Shown piece after piece: positions 17,655-24,550 of a DNA stretch of 34,589 bases (position 1 is the stretch's first letter; each line of letters begins with the position of its first letter). The notes below the pieces were generated by a model. It worked only from the letters and a program-made list of their open reading frames with translations. It did no database searches and was not told the DNA's origin. The position numbers and the translations under genes are program-made. The DNA comes from Trichloromonas sp034002365 (lineage in GTDB: Bacteria > Desulfobacterota > Desulfuromonadia > Desulfuromonadales > Trichloromonadaceae), in the NCBI GenBank assembly GCA_034002365.1, contig JAVFAR010000015.1, forward strand, positions 1 to 34,589. Direction: 5' to 3'.

Positions 17655-18221
17655 TCATTGCGCCAAATCCGGCGCCGGAGAAACCACCCACATGACGATC
17701 GTCTGGCCGTCGTGGAGGTTTTTCCAGGTATGGGGCATTGAGGCCTTGAAAACCAGGGAATCCCCCTTCTCCAGCACGTAAGTGCCGCCGTTGATCACGA
17801 ACTGCAAGCGGCCTTCGAGGACCAGGGCGAACTCTTCGCCGGTATGAATCATCCCCCCCTCGCCGCTGCTGCAATCCTTCTCCAGGGCGTCGTAGAATAC
17901 GGCGAAATTGGGATCGCGGATACCCTGGGTGAGACTGGTGATCTGATGCTTGTCCTCGAAGAAAAAGATCGGCTCCCCCTGCCCGGCTTTGGTAAAAACG
18001 ACGGTTGATCCTTTCTCCGCTTCCTCGACAAAATAGTTGATACTCATGCCGAAGGCGTTAGCCAGTTTCATCAGAATTTCGACGGAAGGCACGGTCAGAC
18101 CGCGCTCGATCCGGGAAATCATGTTGGAGGAAACGCGGGAGCGATCCGCCAGATCCTGGATGGTCATCTCGTTCTTCAAACGGGTGGATTTGAGTTTCTT
18201 ACCGATCATTTTCTTAACCAT
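17655..18221 (-). CDS. XRE-family transcriptional regulator with C-terminal cupin domain (copy 1)
   Basis: A 188-residue paralogue of the next gene downstream. The helix-turn-helix (about 6-64) reads MTIQDLADRSRVSSNMISRIERG. The cupin (about 110-185) has HTGEEFALVLEGRLQFVI and LEKGDSLVFKASMPHTWKN, keeping a His near the usual metal/ligand position in each block. It is first in the operon XRE-XRE-TPR and lies divergent from bioB, 190 bases away. It may control its own operon; control of the biotin genes is possible by position but is better explained by the BirA-type operator found there. Upstream of the ATG is a GGGGG run rather than a standard AGGAGG. Confidence 0.93.
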   Translation of the reverse strand: MVKKMIGKKLKSTRLKNEMTIQDLADRSRVSSNMISRIERGLTVPSVEILMKLANAFGMSINYFVEEAEKGSTVVFTKAGQGEPIFFFEDKHQITSLTQGIRDPNFAVFYDALEKDCSSGEGGMIHTGEEFALVLEGRLQFVINGGTYVLEKGDSLVFKASMPHTWKNLHDGQTIVMWVVSPAPDLAQ

Positions 18222-18241
18222 GAAAAACCCCCAGCGACGGT

Positions 18242-18283
18242 TAAATAGAATAGCGTTTTATCATCGTCAAAAGAGGCTGTCAA
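18242..18283 (-). promoter_or_regulatory. Promoter region of the XRE-XRE-TPR operon
   Basis: Two overlapping sigma-70 candidates on the minus strand. One is TTGACA (18283-18278), 17 bases, TAAAAC (18260-18255). The other is TTGACG (18270-18265), 17 bases, TATTTA (18247-18242). Both point to the XRE-cupin start at 18221; I cannot tell which is used. Confidence 0.6.
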
Positions 18284-18333
18284 TACGAATAGGGGGAATT
18301 TATTCCATATTTTGGGTCAAGGTTAGAAATCAG

Positions 18334-18365
18334 TTGTGAACCTTATTTCTTGAATTGGTTGACAA
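18334..18365 (+). promoter_or_regulatory. BirA-type biotin operator upstream of bioB
   Basis: TTGTGAACC (18334-18342), a 14-base spacer and GGTTGACAA (18357-18365). This closely fits the known BirA operator form TTGTAAACC-N14/15-GGTTTACAA, with one changed base in each arm, at symmetric positions. The right arm contains the bioB -35 box (18359-18364), so BirA bound with biotinyl-AMP would block RNA polymerase. The birA gene is not in the window; the site predicts a BirA with a DNA-binding domain elsewhere in the genome. Confidence 0.85.
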
Positions 18366-18386
18366 TGCATCTGAAATCCCTATAAT
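18359..18386 (+). promoter_or_regulatory. Consensus sigma-70 promoter of bioB-bioD-bioA
   Basis: Perfect -35 TTGACA (18359-18364) and perfect -10 TATAAT (18381-18386) with a 16-base spacer. The start would be near 18393, leaving a leader under 20 bases. A 9-bp inverted repeat, TTGAATTGG/CCAATTCAA (18350-18358 and 18393-18401), also brackets the core promoter. Such a strong promoter implies tight repression. Confidence 0.93.
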
Positions 18387-18411
18387 CACGACCCAATTCA
18401 AAGGAGTGGAT

Positions 18412-19404
18412 ATGGAACCCAGTCATCGCCGAATCCTCGACAAAGCCTTCCGCGAGGTAGCGCTCAGCCGCGAGGAAGCCCTTGGCATTCTCAGCGCGCA
18501 AGGTGCAAACCTCGGTTTTATCTTTGCCGGAGCGCAACTCCTGCGGGAACAGTGTTTCGGCCGCAAGGTGCGATCCTGCGCCATCGTCAACGCCAAGTCG
18601 GGGCGCTGCGCCGAAAACTGCGCTTTTTGCGCTCAGTCTTCTCACCATCAGACCGAAGCCCCGGTCTATCCCCTGAAAAGCGCCGGCGAGATCGTGGCGG
18701 AGGCACGAAAAGCCGACGCCGTCGGCGCTCACTGCTTCGGCATCGTCACCAGCGGCAGCCGCGTGACGCCCGGGCGGGAGTTCGACGAACTGCTCGCGGC
18801 GATCCGTGAGATCCGGGCGACGACCGCGATCCACCCTTCCGCTTCCCTCGGCATCCTGGACAAGGAGACGGCTGCCGCCCTCTCTGAGGCGGGCTGCGTC
18901 ACCTATCACCATAATCTGGAAACCGCCCGCTCCTTCTTTCCGCGGATCTGTACCACCCATGACTACGAGGAGGACATCGCCACCGTCAGGGTTGCCAAGG
19001 CGGCGGGAATGCGGGTATGCTGCGGCGGGATTCTCGGCCTCGGGGAATCGCCGGAGCAGCGGCTGGAACTGGCCCTGACCCTGCGCGAGTTGAAGGTCGA
19101 TTCGGTGCCGCTGAATTTTCTCAACCCGATCGCCGGCACGCCGCTGGCGGGCAGCGCCTTCCTGACCCCCCTCGACTGTCTGCGCGCCGCCGCTCTCTTT
19201 CGCTATCTGCTGCCGACAACGTCGATCCGTGTCTGCGGCGGACGGGAGCACAACCTGCGGGATCTGCAGTCCTGGATTTTCCTGGCCGGCGCCGACGGCG
19301 TCATGATCGGCAACTATTTGACCACCAGCGGACGCAAGCTGGAGGATGACTTGCGCATGTTCCGCGATCTGGAGATGGAATTCGATGAGCGAGACACGAA
19401 CTAA
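18412..19404 (+). CDS. bioB: Biotin synthase
   Basis: Radical SAM enzyme that inserts sulfur into dethiobiotin to make biotin, the last step of the pathway; 330 residues. The SAM-cluster motif C-x3-C-x2-C is at Cys66, Cys70 and Cys73 within GRCAENCAFCAQSSHH. Also present are YHHNLETARSFFPRICTTH, which carries residues that hold the second (2Fe-2S) cluster, and GGILGLGES and PLNFLNPIAGTPL. I chose the ATG at 18412 because AAGGAG lies at 18401-18406; a longer frame from 18355 would start inside the promoter. The 3' end overlaps bioD by 20 bases, so translation is coupled. Confidence 0.98.
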   Translation: MEPSHRRILDKAFREVALSREEALGILSAQGANLGFIFAGAQLLREQCFGRKVRSCAIVNAKSGRCAENCAFCAQSSHHQTEAPVYPLKSAGEIVAEARKADAVGAHCFGIVTSGSRVTPGREFDELLAAIREIRATTAIHPSASLGILDKETAAALSEAGCVTYHHNLETARSFFPRICTTHDYEEDIATVRVAKAAGMRVCCGGILGLGESPEQRLELALTLRELKVDSVPLNFLNPIAGTPLAGSAFLTPLDCLRAAALFRYLLPTTSIRVCGGREHNLRDLQSWIFLAGADGVMIGNYLTTSGRKLEDDLRMFRDLEMEFDERDTN

Positions 19405-20110
19405 GAAAGGCCTCTTCGTCACCGGCACCGATACCGGTGTCGGCAAGACCCTGGTGACCGCCGCCCTGGCGCTCTTTCTGCGCCGGCGAGGTTATGACGT
19501 GGGGGTGATGAAGCCGGTGGAGACGGGAGTCGCCGACCCTTCCGGCTTGGGTGCCGACGGGCAGTTGCTGCAATGGGCCGCCGACAGCCGCGACGAGACC
19601 GGGCTCATCTGTCCCTACCGCCTGCGCGCGCCGCTGGCCCCCTCCCTGGCGGCGGAGAAGGAGGGGAAACGCATTATTTTCGGCGATCTGCTCGCGGCGG
19701 CCCAAACCCTCGCCGAGCGCCACGGCTATCTGCTCATCGAAGGGGCCGGCGGTCTCATGGTCCCCCTCTCCGGGGCGGTGCTGCTGCTCGACCTGGTCAA
19801 GTCCCTCGGCCATCCCCTGCTGACCGTCTGCCGCCCGACCCTCGGCACCATCAACCACACCCTGCTGACCATGCATGCCGCCCGCTCCCTGGAGATTCCC
19901 CTGGCGGGCTACATCGTCAACAACATGCCGGCAACCCCCAGCGAAGCCGAGGCCCAGGCCCCCAACGCCCTGGTCGAGGTCGCTTCCGGCGACCTGCTGG
20001 CGGTTCTCGGACAGGTGCCGGGAACGCCCCGGGAGCAAGCCCAGGCCCTGGCCGACCAGCTGGAACGGGTGCCGACCCTGCACTGGCTTCTAGCTGGGCT
20101 TGACGTCTGA
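19385..20110 (+). CDS. bioD: Dethiobiotin synthetase
   Basis: ATP-dependent carboxylase that closes the ureido ring of 7,8-diaminononanoate to give dethiobiotin; 241 residues. The P-loop GTDTGVGKT is at 14-22, MKPVETGV follows at about 39-46, and EGAGGLMVPLSG is the metal/nucleotide loop. Later blocks such as RPTLGTINHTLLT fit the family. The ATG at 19385 lies within the end of bioB, and the stop TGA overlaps the bioA ATG by one base (TGATG). The three bio genes therefore act as one tightly coupled unit. Confidence 0.97.
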   Translation: MSETRTKKGLFVTGTDTGVGKTLVTAALALFLRRRGYDVGVMKPVETGVADPSGLGADGQLLQWAADSRDETGLICPYRLRAPLAPSLAAEKEGKRIIFGDLLAAAQTLAERHGYLLIEGAGGLMVPLSGAVLLLDLVKSLGHPLLTVCRPTLGTINHTLLTMHAARSLEIPLAGYIVNNMPATPSEAEAQAPNALVEVASGDLLAVLGQVPGTPREQAQALADQLERVPTLHWLLAGLDV

Positions 20111-21462
20111 TGATGACGAAAGAAGAACTTCTCCGTCTTGACCGGCGTCACGTCTGGCATCCCTGCACCCAGGAAAAAGACCACGAAACCCTGCCGCCCA
20201 TCCCCATCGCCCGGGGAGACGGCGTCTATCTCTACGATTTCGACGGCAAGGGCTATATCGACGGCGTTTCCAGCTGGTGGGTGAATCTTTTCGGTCACAA
20301 CCATCCCCGTCTCAACCGCGCCCTCGGCGAACAGGCGGGCAAGGTCGCCCATCACATTTTCGCCGGGTTCACCCATGAGCCGGCCGCGACCCTTGCCGCC
20401 CGCCTTTGCGAACTGGCGCCGCCGGAGCTGGAAAAGGTCTTTTTCACCGACAACGGTTCGGCCGCCGTGGAAGCCGCGCTCAAGATGAGCTTCCAGTACT
20501 GGCGGCAGACGGGACATCCGGACAAGACCCGTTTCGTCTCCATCAGCGAGGCCTATCACGGCGAGACCCTGGGCGCCCTCTCCGTCGGCGGCTGCGGCCT
20601 CTACAAAGACATCTACCAGCCGCTTCTCCTCGACGGCTTTCAGGTGGCCGGGCCCGACTGCTATCGCTGTCCCCACGGCTGCGAGCGCGAAAGCTGTAAC
20701 GCCGAATGTTTCGCCGCCATGGAGGAAACGGTCGCCGAGCACCATCGCCGGATCGCCGCCGTCATCATCGAACCGCTCATCCAGTGCGCTGCGGGCATGC
20801 GCATCTATCCGCCGATCTATCTGAAAAAACTCCGGGAACTCTGCGACCGTTGGCGGATTCACTATATCGCCGACGAAATCGCCGTCGGCTTCGGCCGCAC
20901 CGGGCGACTCTTCGCCAACGAACACGCCGGGGTCAGTCCCGACCTGCTCTGTCTCTCCAAGGGGATCACCGGCGGTTACATGCCCCTGGCCGTTGTTCTC
21001 ACCGGCAGTAAAATGTACGACGCCTTCTACGACGACTACACGACCCTCAAGGCTTTTCTTCACTCGCACAGCTATTCGGGCAATCCCCTGGCCTGCGCCC
21101 TGGCCTGCGAAGTCCTGAACATTTTTTCGGAAGAAGAGATTCTGGAGAAAATGAAGCCGAAGATGGCGTTTCTGGCCGGGCAAAAATACCGTTTCGAGGA
21201 ACTCCCCCAGGTCGGCGAGTTCCGGCAGCTCGGGCTTGTCGGCGCCGTCGAACTGGTGCGGGACAAGGAGCGCAAAACCCCCTACCCCTGGCAGGAACGG
21301 CGCGGCTACGCCGTTTATCGCAAAGCATTGGAAAAGGGGGCGCTCTTGCGCCCCCTGGGGAACGTCGTTTACTTCATGCCGCCCTTGACCATTGAAAAAG
21401 CGGATCTGAGCCGGCTGACCGATATCGCTTACGAGGCGATTGTCGAGGTCACCGCCGACTAG
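20110..21462 (+). CDS. bioA: 7,8-diaminononanoate synthase (DAPA aminotransferase)
   Basis: PLP-dependent class III aminotransferase (450 residues) that converts 7-keto-8-aminopelargonate to 7,8-diaminononanoate. The N-terminus has RHVWHPCTQ and DGVSSWWVNLFGHNHP. DNGSAAVEAALK binds the phosphate region, DEIAVGFGRTG holds the PLP-pyridine Asp (about residue 255), and SKGITGG carries the Schiff-base lysine (about 284). An insertion near 184-200 has five cysteines (C-x2-C-x3-C-x4-C-x3-C) not present in the E. coli enzyme. The amino donor may be SAM, as in E. coli, or lysine, as in B. subtilis BioK; sequence does not settle this. bioF, bioC and bioH are not nearby. Confidence 0.96.
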   Translation: MMTKEELLRLDRRHVWHPCTQEKDHETLPPIPIARGDGVYLYDFDGKGYIDGVSSWWVNLFGHNHPRLNRALGEQAGKVAHHIFAGFTHEPAATLAARLCELAPPELEKVFFTDNGSAAVEAALKMSFQYWRQTGHPDKTRFVSISEAYHGETLGALSVGGCGLYKDIYQPLLLDGFQVAGPDCYRCPHGCERESCNAECFAAMEETVAEHHRRIAAVIIEPLIQCAAGMRIYPPIYLKKLRELCDRWRIHYIADEIAVGFGRTGRLFANEHAGVSPDLLCLSKGITGGYMPLAVVLTGSKMYDAFYDDYTTLKAFLHSHSYSGNPLACALACEVLNIFSEEEILEKMKPKMAFLAGQKYRFEELPQVGEFRQLGLVGAVELVRDKERKTPYPWQERRGYAVYRKALEKGALLRPLGNVVYFMPPLTIEKADLSRLTDIAYEAIVEVTAD

Positions 21463-21808
21463 CCCGAAAGCGCCCGAGGCCCACAAGGATCAATACCGCC
21501 AGGATACCGAGCAGATCGGCTGCCAGGTCGGCCCAGTCGGCGAAGCGGCCGGTGCGGGAAACCCCTTGCAGGACTTCGAGCCCGCCGCCCGCCAAGGCTG
21601 CGTAGGTCGCGGCCGCCAGCCAGGCCATGCCGGAGGGGATGGCCAGCCGGCGAAAGGCGCGCCCCGCCGCGAGGGTCAAAAGAGCATAGGCCAGGGCATG
21701 CTGAAACTTGTCCCAGCCAAGCAGCTCATGGCCGATCTTGGGCGGGGCCGGGGTCAGGGACAACCAGGACAAAAGCGCCGTCAGGAGGGCGAGGACAATC
21801 CAGGGCAA
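21449..21808 (-). CDS. VanZ-like membrane protein
   Basis: A small membrane protein of the VanZ-like family. About four hydrophobic helices are visible. The signature DKFQHALAYALLTLAAG is followed by GGGLEVLQGVSRTGRFADWADLAADLLG, which fits the family's conserved Asp/His and E-x-x-Q blocks. I prefer the TTG at 21808 (119 residues), where GGAG lies six bases upstream and the first helix then begins at once. A frame from 21910 would add 34 polar residues without a ribosome site. It overlaps the 3' end of bioA, on the opposite strand, by 14 bases. VanZ-like proteins have no settled biochemical role outside glycopeptide tolerance, and there is no resistance cluster here. Confidence 0.85.
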   Translation of the reverse strand: MPWIVLALLTALLSWLSLTPAPPKIGHELLGWDKFQHALAYALLTLAAGRAFRRLAIPSGMAWLAAATYAALAGGGLEVLQGVSRTGRFADWADLAADLLGILAVLILVGLGRFRASRR

Positions 21809-21835
21809 GGCGAACTCCGTGGCGGTTGCGCGGGG

Positions 21836-21864
21836 TTGTTGTTTATGCGGGCTGGTGATATATA
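21836..21864 (+). promoter_or_regulatory. Candidate promoter of the PlsC-like gene
   Basis: TTGTTG (21836-21841), a 17-base spacer and TATATA (21859-21864) on the plus strand, about 75 bases before the acyltransferase start. The match is modest, and the -35 is weak. Confidence 0.45.
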
Positions 21865-21943
21865 CAACGAAACTCGGCCTGAAGGCCAAAGGATAGCGCG
21901 ACAGTAACAATCAAGAATTTCATGAAGAAGGATGGAGGGCGAG

Positions 21944-22573
21944 GTGAAGGCTTCCCTGGCAAGACGCATCTGGGTCACTTTTTCCGCTTATATCATCGGC
22001 ATTTACGCATCCCTTTTAAACCATTTTGAAATTGTCGGCGGTGAGCGGATTCCCGTCTCCGGCGGCGTTCTTCTGGCCTCGAACCACATTTCCGAATATG
22101 AAACGGTCTTCCTCCCCTGGGCGGTCATCAAGCATCATCCCCTGCAGATGGTCTGGGCGCCGGCCAAGGAGGAACTCTTCCGGCATCCCTTATGGAGCCG
22201 GCTCTTCCGCTCCTGGGGGGCTTTTCCGGTCAAACGCGGGCGCGACGTGCGCGCCGGCAAGACCTTGAACGAGCTGTTGCGCACGGATAAGGTCATGCTT
22301 TTCCCCGAAGGCACCCGCCATCGGGACGGCCGACTCGGCCCCGGTAATCGCGGCGTCGGCAAGCTCATCTACGAAGTCCGTCCCCAGGTCATCCCCACCG
22401 CCCTGAGCGGGTTGAATCACTGGAAGTTTCCGGGCTTCGGCCAGAAAGCGCGGGTGGTGTTCGGCCCCCCTCTCGACTTCTCCGACCTTTTTGAATTGGA
22501 GGACTGCAAGGAAACCCACGTCCTCATCGTCGAACGGGTGATGCAGGCCATCGCCCGGCAGCTGGAAAATTGA
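21944..22573 (+). CDS. PlsC-like lysophospholipid acyltransferase with an HX4E motif
   Basis: A membrane-associated 1-acylglycerol-phosphate acyltransferase-family protein (about 209 residues), expected to acylate a lysophospholipid or similar acceptor. A hydrophobic N-terminal segment (about 9-25) is followed by motif I NHISEYE (47-53), where the usual catalytic HX4D aspartate is Glu53. Motif II-like PVKRGRD (about 95-101) and motif III FPEGTR (about 120-125) are intact. I prefer the GTG at 21944, with GGAGG five bases upstream; the ATG at 21932 overlaps that site. It stands alone, divergent from the VanZ-like gene, with its own terminator. Confidence 0.9.
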   Translation: MKASLARRIWVTFSAYIIGIYASLLNHFEIVGGERIPVSGGVLLASNHISEYETVFLPWAVIKHHPLQMVWAPAKEELFRHPLWSRLFRSWGAFPVKRGRDVRAGKTLNELLRTDKVMLFPEGTRHRDGRLGPGNRGVGKLIYEVRPQVIPTALSGLNHWKFPGFGQKARVVFGPPLDFSDLFELEDCKETHVLIVERVMQAIARQLEN

Positions 22574-22576
22574 CGT

Positions 22577-22610
22577 AAAAAAGCCCTCCGATTTCGCGGA
22601 GGGCTTTTTT
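22577..22610. terminator. Bidirectional intrinsic terminator between convergent genes
   Basis: A perfect 14-bp stem (22577-22590 with 22597-22610; AAAAAAGCCCTCCG and its complement) with loop ATTTCG and T runs on both strands. It serves the plus-strand acyltransferase gene (stop at 22573) and the minus-strand hydrolase gene (stop at 22612). Confidence 0.95.
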
Positions 22611-22611
22611 G

Positions 22612-23436
22612 TCAGGCGACCTCTTTCAATTCGACCCGCTTGTGACGTTTCTGGCGGATGCCGCCGAGGAAGTCGAGGAGGCAGGCGTTAAACCGCTCGG
22701 GTTGTTCGAGATTGACCAGATGCCCTGTATCGTCAAATTCCAGACCAAATCCCAGTGGTACCTCTTTGGCCAAATGCTCACCGTGCTCCGAGCTGACCAG
22801 GGTGTCGCGATTGCCGGAAATCACCAGGGTCGGCTGGAAAAATTCGCGGATCCCTAAACTGTGATCCTTACGGTCGCGGATCGCCTGCAAGCCCCAGATC
22901 AGGCTGCGGGTATCGACCAGCTCCAGCCACTCGCGCAGGGTGGCGGCCAGTTCGGGGCGGGGCCTTTCGCCCAGCAGTTCCGAGGCCAGCACCGCCAGAA
23001 CCTCCTCCCGGTTCCCCGCCGCGAGCTTATCCACCAGCTCAGAACGGCGAACCTTTTTGAGAATGTCGTCGGTACGGACACGACTCGACACGAAGCAGGC
23101 GCCGGTAACCTTATCGGGATGCTTTTCCAGCAGATTCAATAAAATTGAACCGCCCATGGCGAATCCGCAAAAGACCGCACGCCCAATCCCCAGATAGCTG
23201 AGCAGCCCCACCAGATCGGCAGCCAGATGACCCAGGGTCCAACCATTGGCAGGCACCTGGCTTTCACCGAAGCCGCGCAGATCGGGAACGATCACCCGAT
23301 AGCCGGCACGAACCAGTTCCGCCGTCTGCGGCTGCCACATACGCCGATCGAGGGGGAAGCCGTGAACCAATACAATCGCCGGACCCGCGCCGATATCGTC
23401 ATAAGCCACTGAAATTCCGTGGATGGTTGCCTTCAT
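22612..23436 (-). CDS. Alpha/beta-hydrolase fold protein lacking the nucleophile serine
   Basis: A 274-residue alpha/beta-hydrolase fold protein. The oxyanion region VLVHGFPLDRRMW is at about 23-34, and PDLRGFGES follows. The nucleophile elbow, normally G-x-S-x-G, reads G-F-A-M-G (91-95) with Ala93 from codon GCC. The acid (Asp211 in SGNRDTLV) and His239 (DTGHLVNLEQPE) of the triad are kept. It may be a non-hydrolytic member (binding protein, lyase or cofactor-free enzyme) or a decayed esterase; overall it resembles enol-lactonase/RsbQ-like sequences. The ATG at 23436 has AAGGAG seven bases upstream. It lies 82 bases after the acetate carrier gene on the same strand and could share its transcript. 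Confidence 0.9.
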   Translation of the reverse strand: MKATIHGISVAYDDIGAGPAIVLVHGFPLDRRMWQPQTAELVRAGYRVIVPDLRGFGESQVPANGWTLGHLAADLVGLLSYLGIGRAVFCGFAMGGSILLNLLEKHPDKVTGACFVSSRVRTDDILKKVRRSELVDKLAAGNREEVLAVLASELLGERPRPELAATLREWLELVDTRSLIWGLQAIRDRKDHSLGIREFFQPTLVISGNRDTLVSSEHGEHLAKEVPLGFGLEFDDTGHLVNLEQPERFNACLLDFLGGIRQKRHKRVELKEVA

Positions 23437-23518
23437 GGGCGAACTCCTTTGTATATTATTCGATAGGATCAGGGGATAATGACGAAAGCCGATACCGCGC
23501 GAAGGACGTCTCCTGGGA

Positions 23519-24103
23519 TTAGCGGCCGGAAGCGCGCTCGATGATCTGCCGAACGATGAGCTCGGCGGCGGCGGCCAGGGCGGCCAGGCCGCCGGCCAGA
23601 CCGGAGAAATGAGCAAGACGGGTCAGAACCGGGGTGGCGGTCACTTCGCCAAGGAAGTAAAGACCAAAGTAGCCAAGCAGGAGAAAAAACATCCCGCGCA
23701 CCAGACGGCTGACTTTGACCGCACTTGCGAGCAGCAGGGCGGAAAAAGCCCACCAGAAGAGCAGATAAGCGGAGAGGATCATGCCTTGCGGCGGGGTGCC
23801 GAGACCGGCTTCGGGCAGCACCAGCAAACCGACCAGGGAGAGCCAGAAGAGGCCAAAGGAGACGAAGGTAATCGCGCCGAAGACGTTCTGCTTTTGCCAT
23901 TCCATCAGGCCGACGACAATCTGCGAGAGGCCGCCGTAACTGACTCCCATCGCCAGGATTACCGGAGCAACGGGGAAAAGACCGGCTTCAAAGAGATTGA
24001 CAAGAATGGCGCATAGACCGAAACCGAAGAGGCCGAAAGAGGTGATGTTGGACTCGGTGGCGGAAATCTGGCCGGCACGACTGAGGTGGGATGTATTGAG
24101 CAT
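23519..24103 (-). CDS. satP: GPR1/FUN34/YaaH-family acetate (succinate-acetate) transporter
   Basis: A 194-residue membrane protein with about six transmembrane helices. The N-terminal signature region (ITSFGLFGFGLCAILVNLFEAGL) and the glycine-rich first helix are typical of SatP/YaaH proton-coupled acetate carriers, as are EWQKQNVFGAITFVSFGLFWLSL and YLLFWWAFSALLLASA. Acetate uptake fits an acetate-oxidising anaerobe. The ATG at 24103 has GGAGG five bases upstream; extension to 24172 would enter the promoter. A sigma-54 promoter is predicted just upstream, with two palindromes further away, so expression probably depends on RpoN and an activator. Confidence 0.92.
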   Translation of the reverse strand: MLNTSHLSRAGQISATESNITSFGLFGFGLCAILVNLFEAGLFPVAPVILAMGVSYGGLSQIVVGLMEWQKQNVFGAITFVSFGLFWLSLVGLLVLPEAGLGTPPQGMILSAYLLFWWAFSALLLASAVKVSRLVRGMFFLLLGYFGLYFLGEVTATPVLTRLAHFSGLAGGLAALAAAAELIVRQIIERASGR

Positions 24104-24155
24104 GGGAACCTCCAGGGTTAGATAAACAAACGGTCTATGCTTTTTCCCCATAAAA

Positions 24156-24171
24156 AGCAATTCACATACCA
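24156..24171 (-). promoter_or_regulatory. Sigma-54 (-24/-12) promoter of satP
   Basis: On the minus strand TGGTATG-TGAA-TTGCT (24171-24156). It matches the RpoN consensus TGGCACG-N4-TTGCW at the invariant GG (-24) and GC (-12) with the correct spacing; only two of the non-core -24 bases differ. The start would be near 24145, with a leader of about 40 bases. The AT-rich DNA upstream is suitable for IHF-assisted looping. Confidence 0.8.
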
Positions 24172-24269
24172 TTGTTTTAGATATTTTCTAATTTTTTTTA
24201 TTTCTTTGTATTTCCAATAGTTTACTTGTGTGCAAAACCACAAATGAGAAATTCCATAAACGAAAGGAT

Positions 24270-24285
24270 TTTGCATAAATGCAAA
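24270..24285. promoter_or_regulatory. Palindrome 1: putative activator site upstream of satP
   Basis: TTTGCAT-AA-ATGCAAA, a perfect 7-bp inverted repeat with a 2-base centre. Its centre is about 130 bases upstream of the predicted sigma-54 start of satP, a typical distance for enhancer-binding-protein sites. It shares its arms with the palindrome at 24423-24440. Confidence 0.65.
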
Positions 24286-24422
24286 TCAGATAACGCAAAA
24301 CACATCACATAATCATCCGCCGGTCATAAAATAAAACGAAAAAATGTATATTATCTAGTAAATTCGAGTATTTACATATCTTATGCTTTCTTGTTTTAAA
24401 AAAATCAAAACAGCTTTATAAA

Positions 24423-24440
24423 TTTTGCATTTATGCAAAA
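24423..24440. promoter_or_regulatory. Palindrome 2: second copy of the same putative operator
   Basis: TTTTGCAT-TT-ATGCAAAA, a perfect 8-bp inverted repeat with the same arms as 24270-24285. It lies 154 bases (centre to centre) beyond the first copy and 20 bases before the -35 of yhbY. It could be a distal enhancer of satP, act on yhbY, or both. Confidence 0.6.
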
Positions 24441-24460
24441 GAGCTGCACCGGCAAAAGGA

Positions 24461-24488
24461 TTGCGCGAAGCGGCCGTTCGCGTATAAT
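24461..24488 (+). promoter_or_regulatory. Sigma-70 promoter of yhbY
   Basis: -35 TTGCGC (24461-24466), a 16-base spacer and perfect -10 TATAAT (24483-24488). The leader would be about 55 bases. Confidence 0.75.
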
Positions 24489-24550
24489 GCGCCACCATTT
24501 AGATGCCATCCAACAGGCATCGTGCTTTAAGCAAAGAAAGGATTACGCCG

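Larger units (their letters stand above)
24172..24460. other. AT-rich regulatory intergenic region
   Basis: This ~290-base stretch between satP and yhbY is far richer in A+T than the surrounding genes and has no credible coding frame. It holds the upstream part of the satP promoter and two related palindromes, listed separately. Extra half-sites resembling TGCAAAA occur near 24231 and 24294. A-tracts suggest intrinsic bending. I see no RNA gene. Confidence 0.7.

Noticed and set aside
18355..18411. An upstream start for bioB giving 19 extra residues.
   Set aside because: The extension lies across the -35 and -10 boxes of its own promoter, and AAGGAG fits the ATG at 18412.
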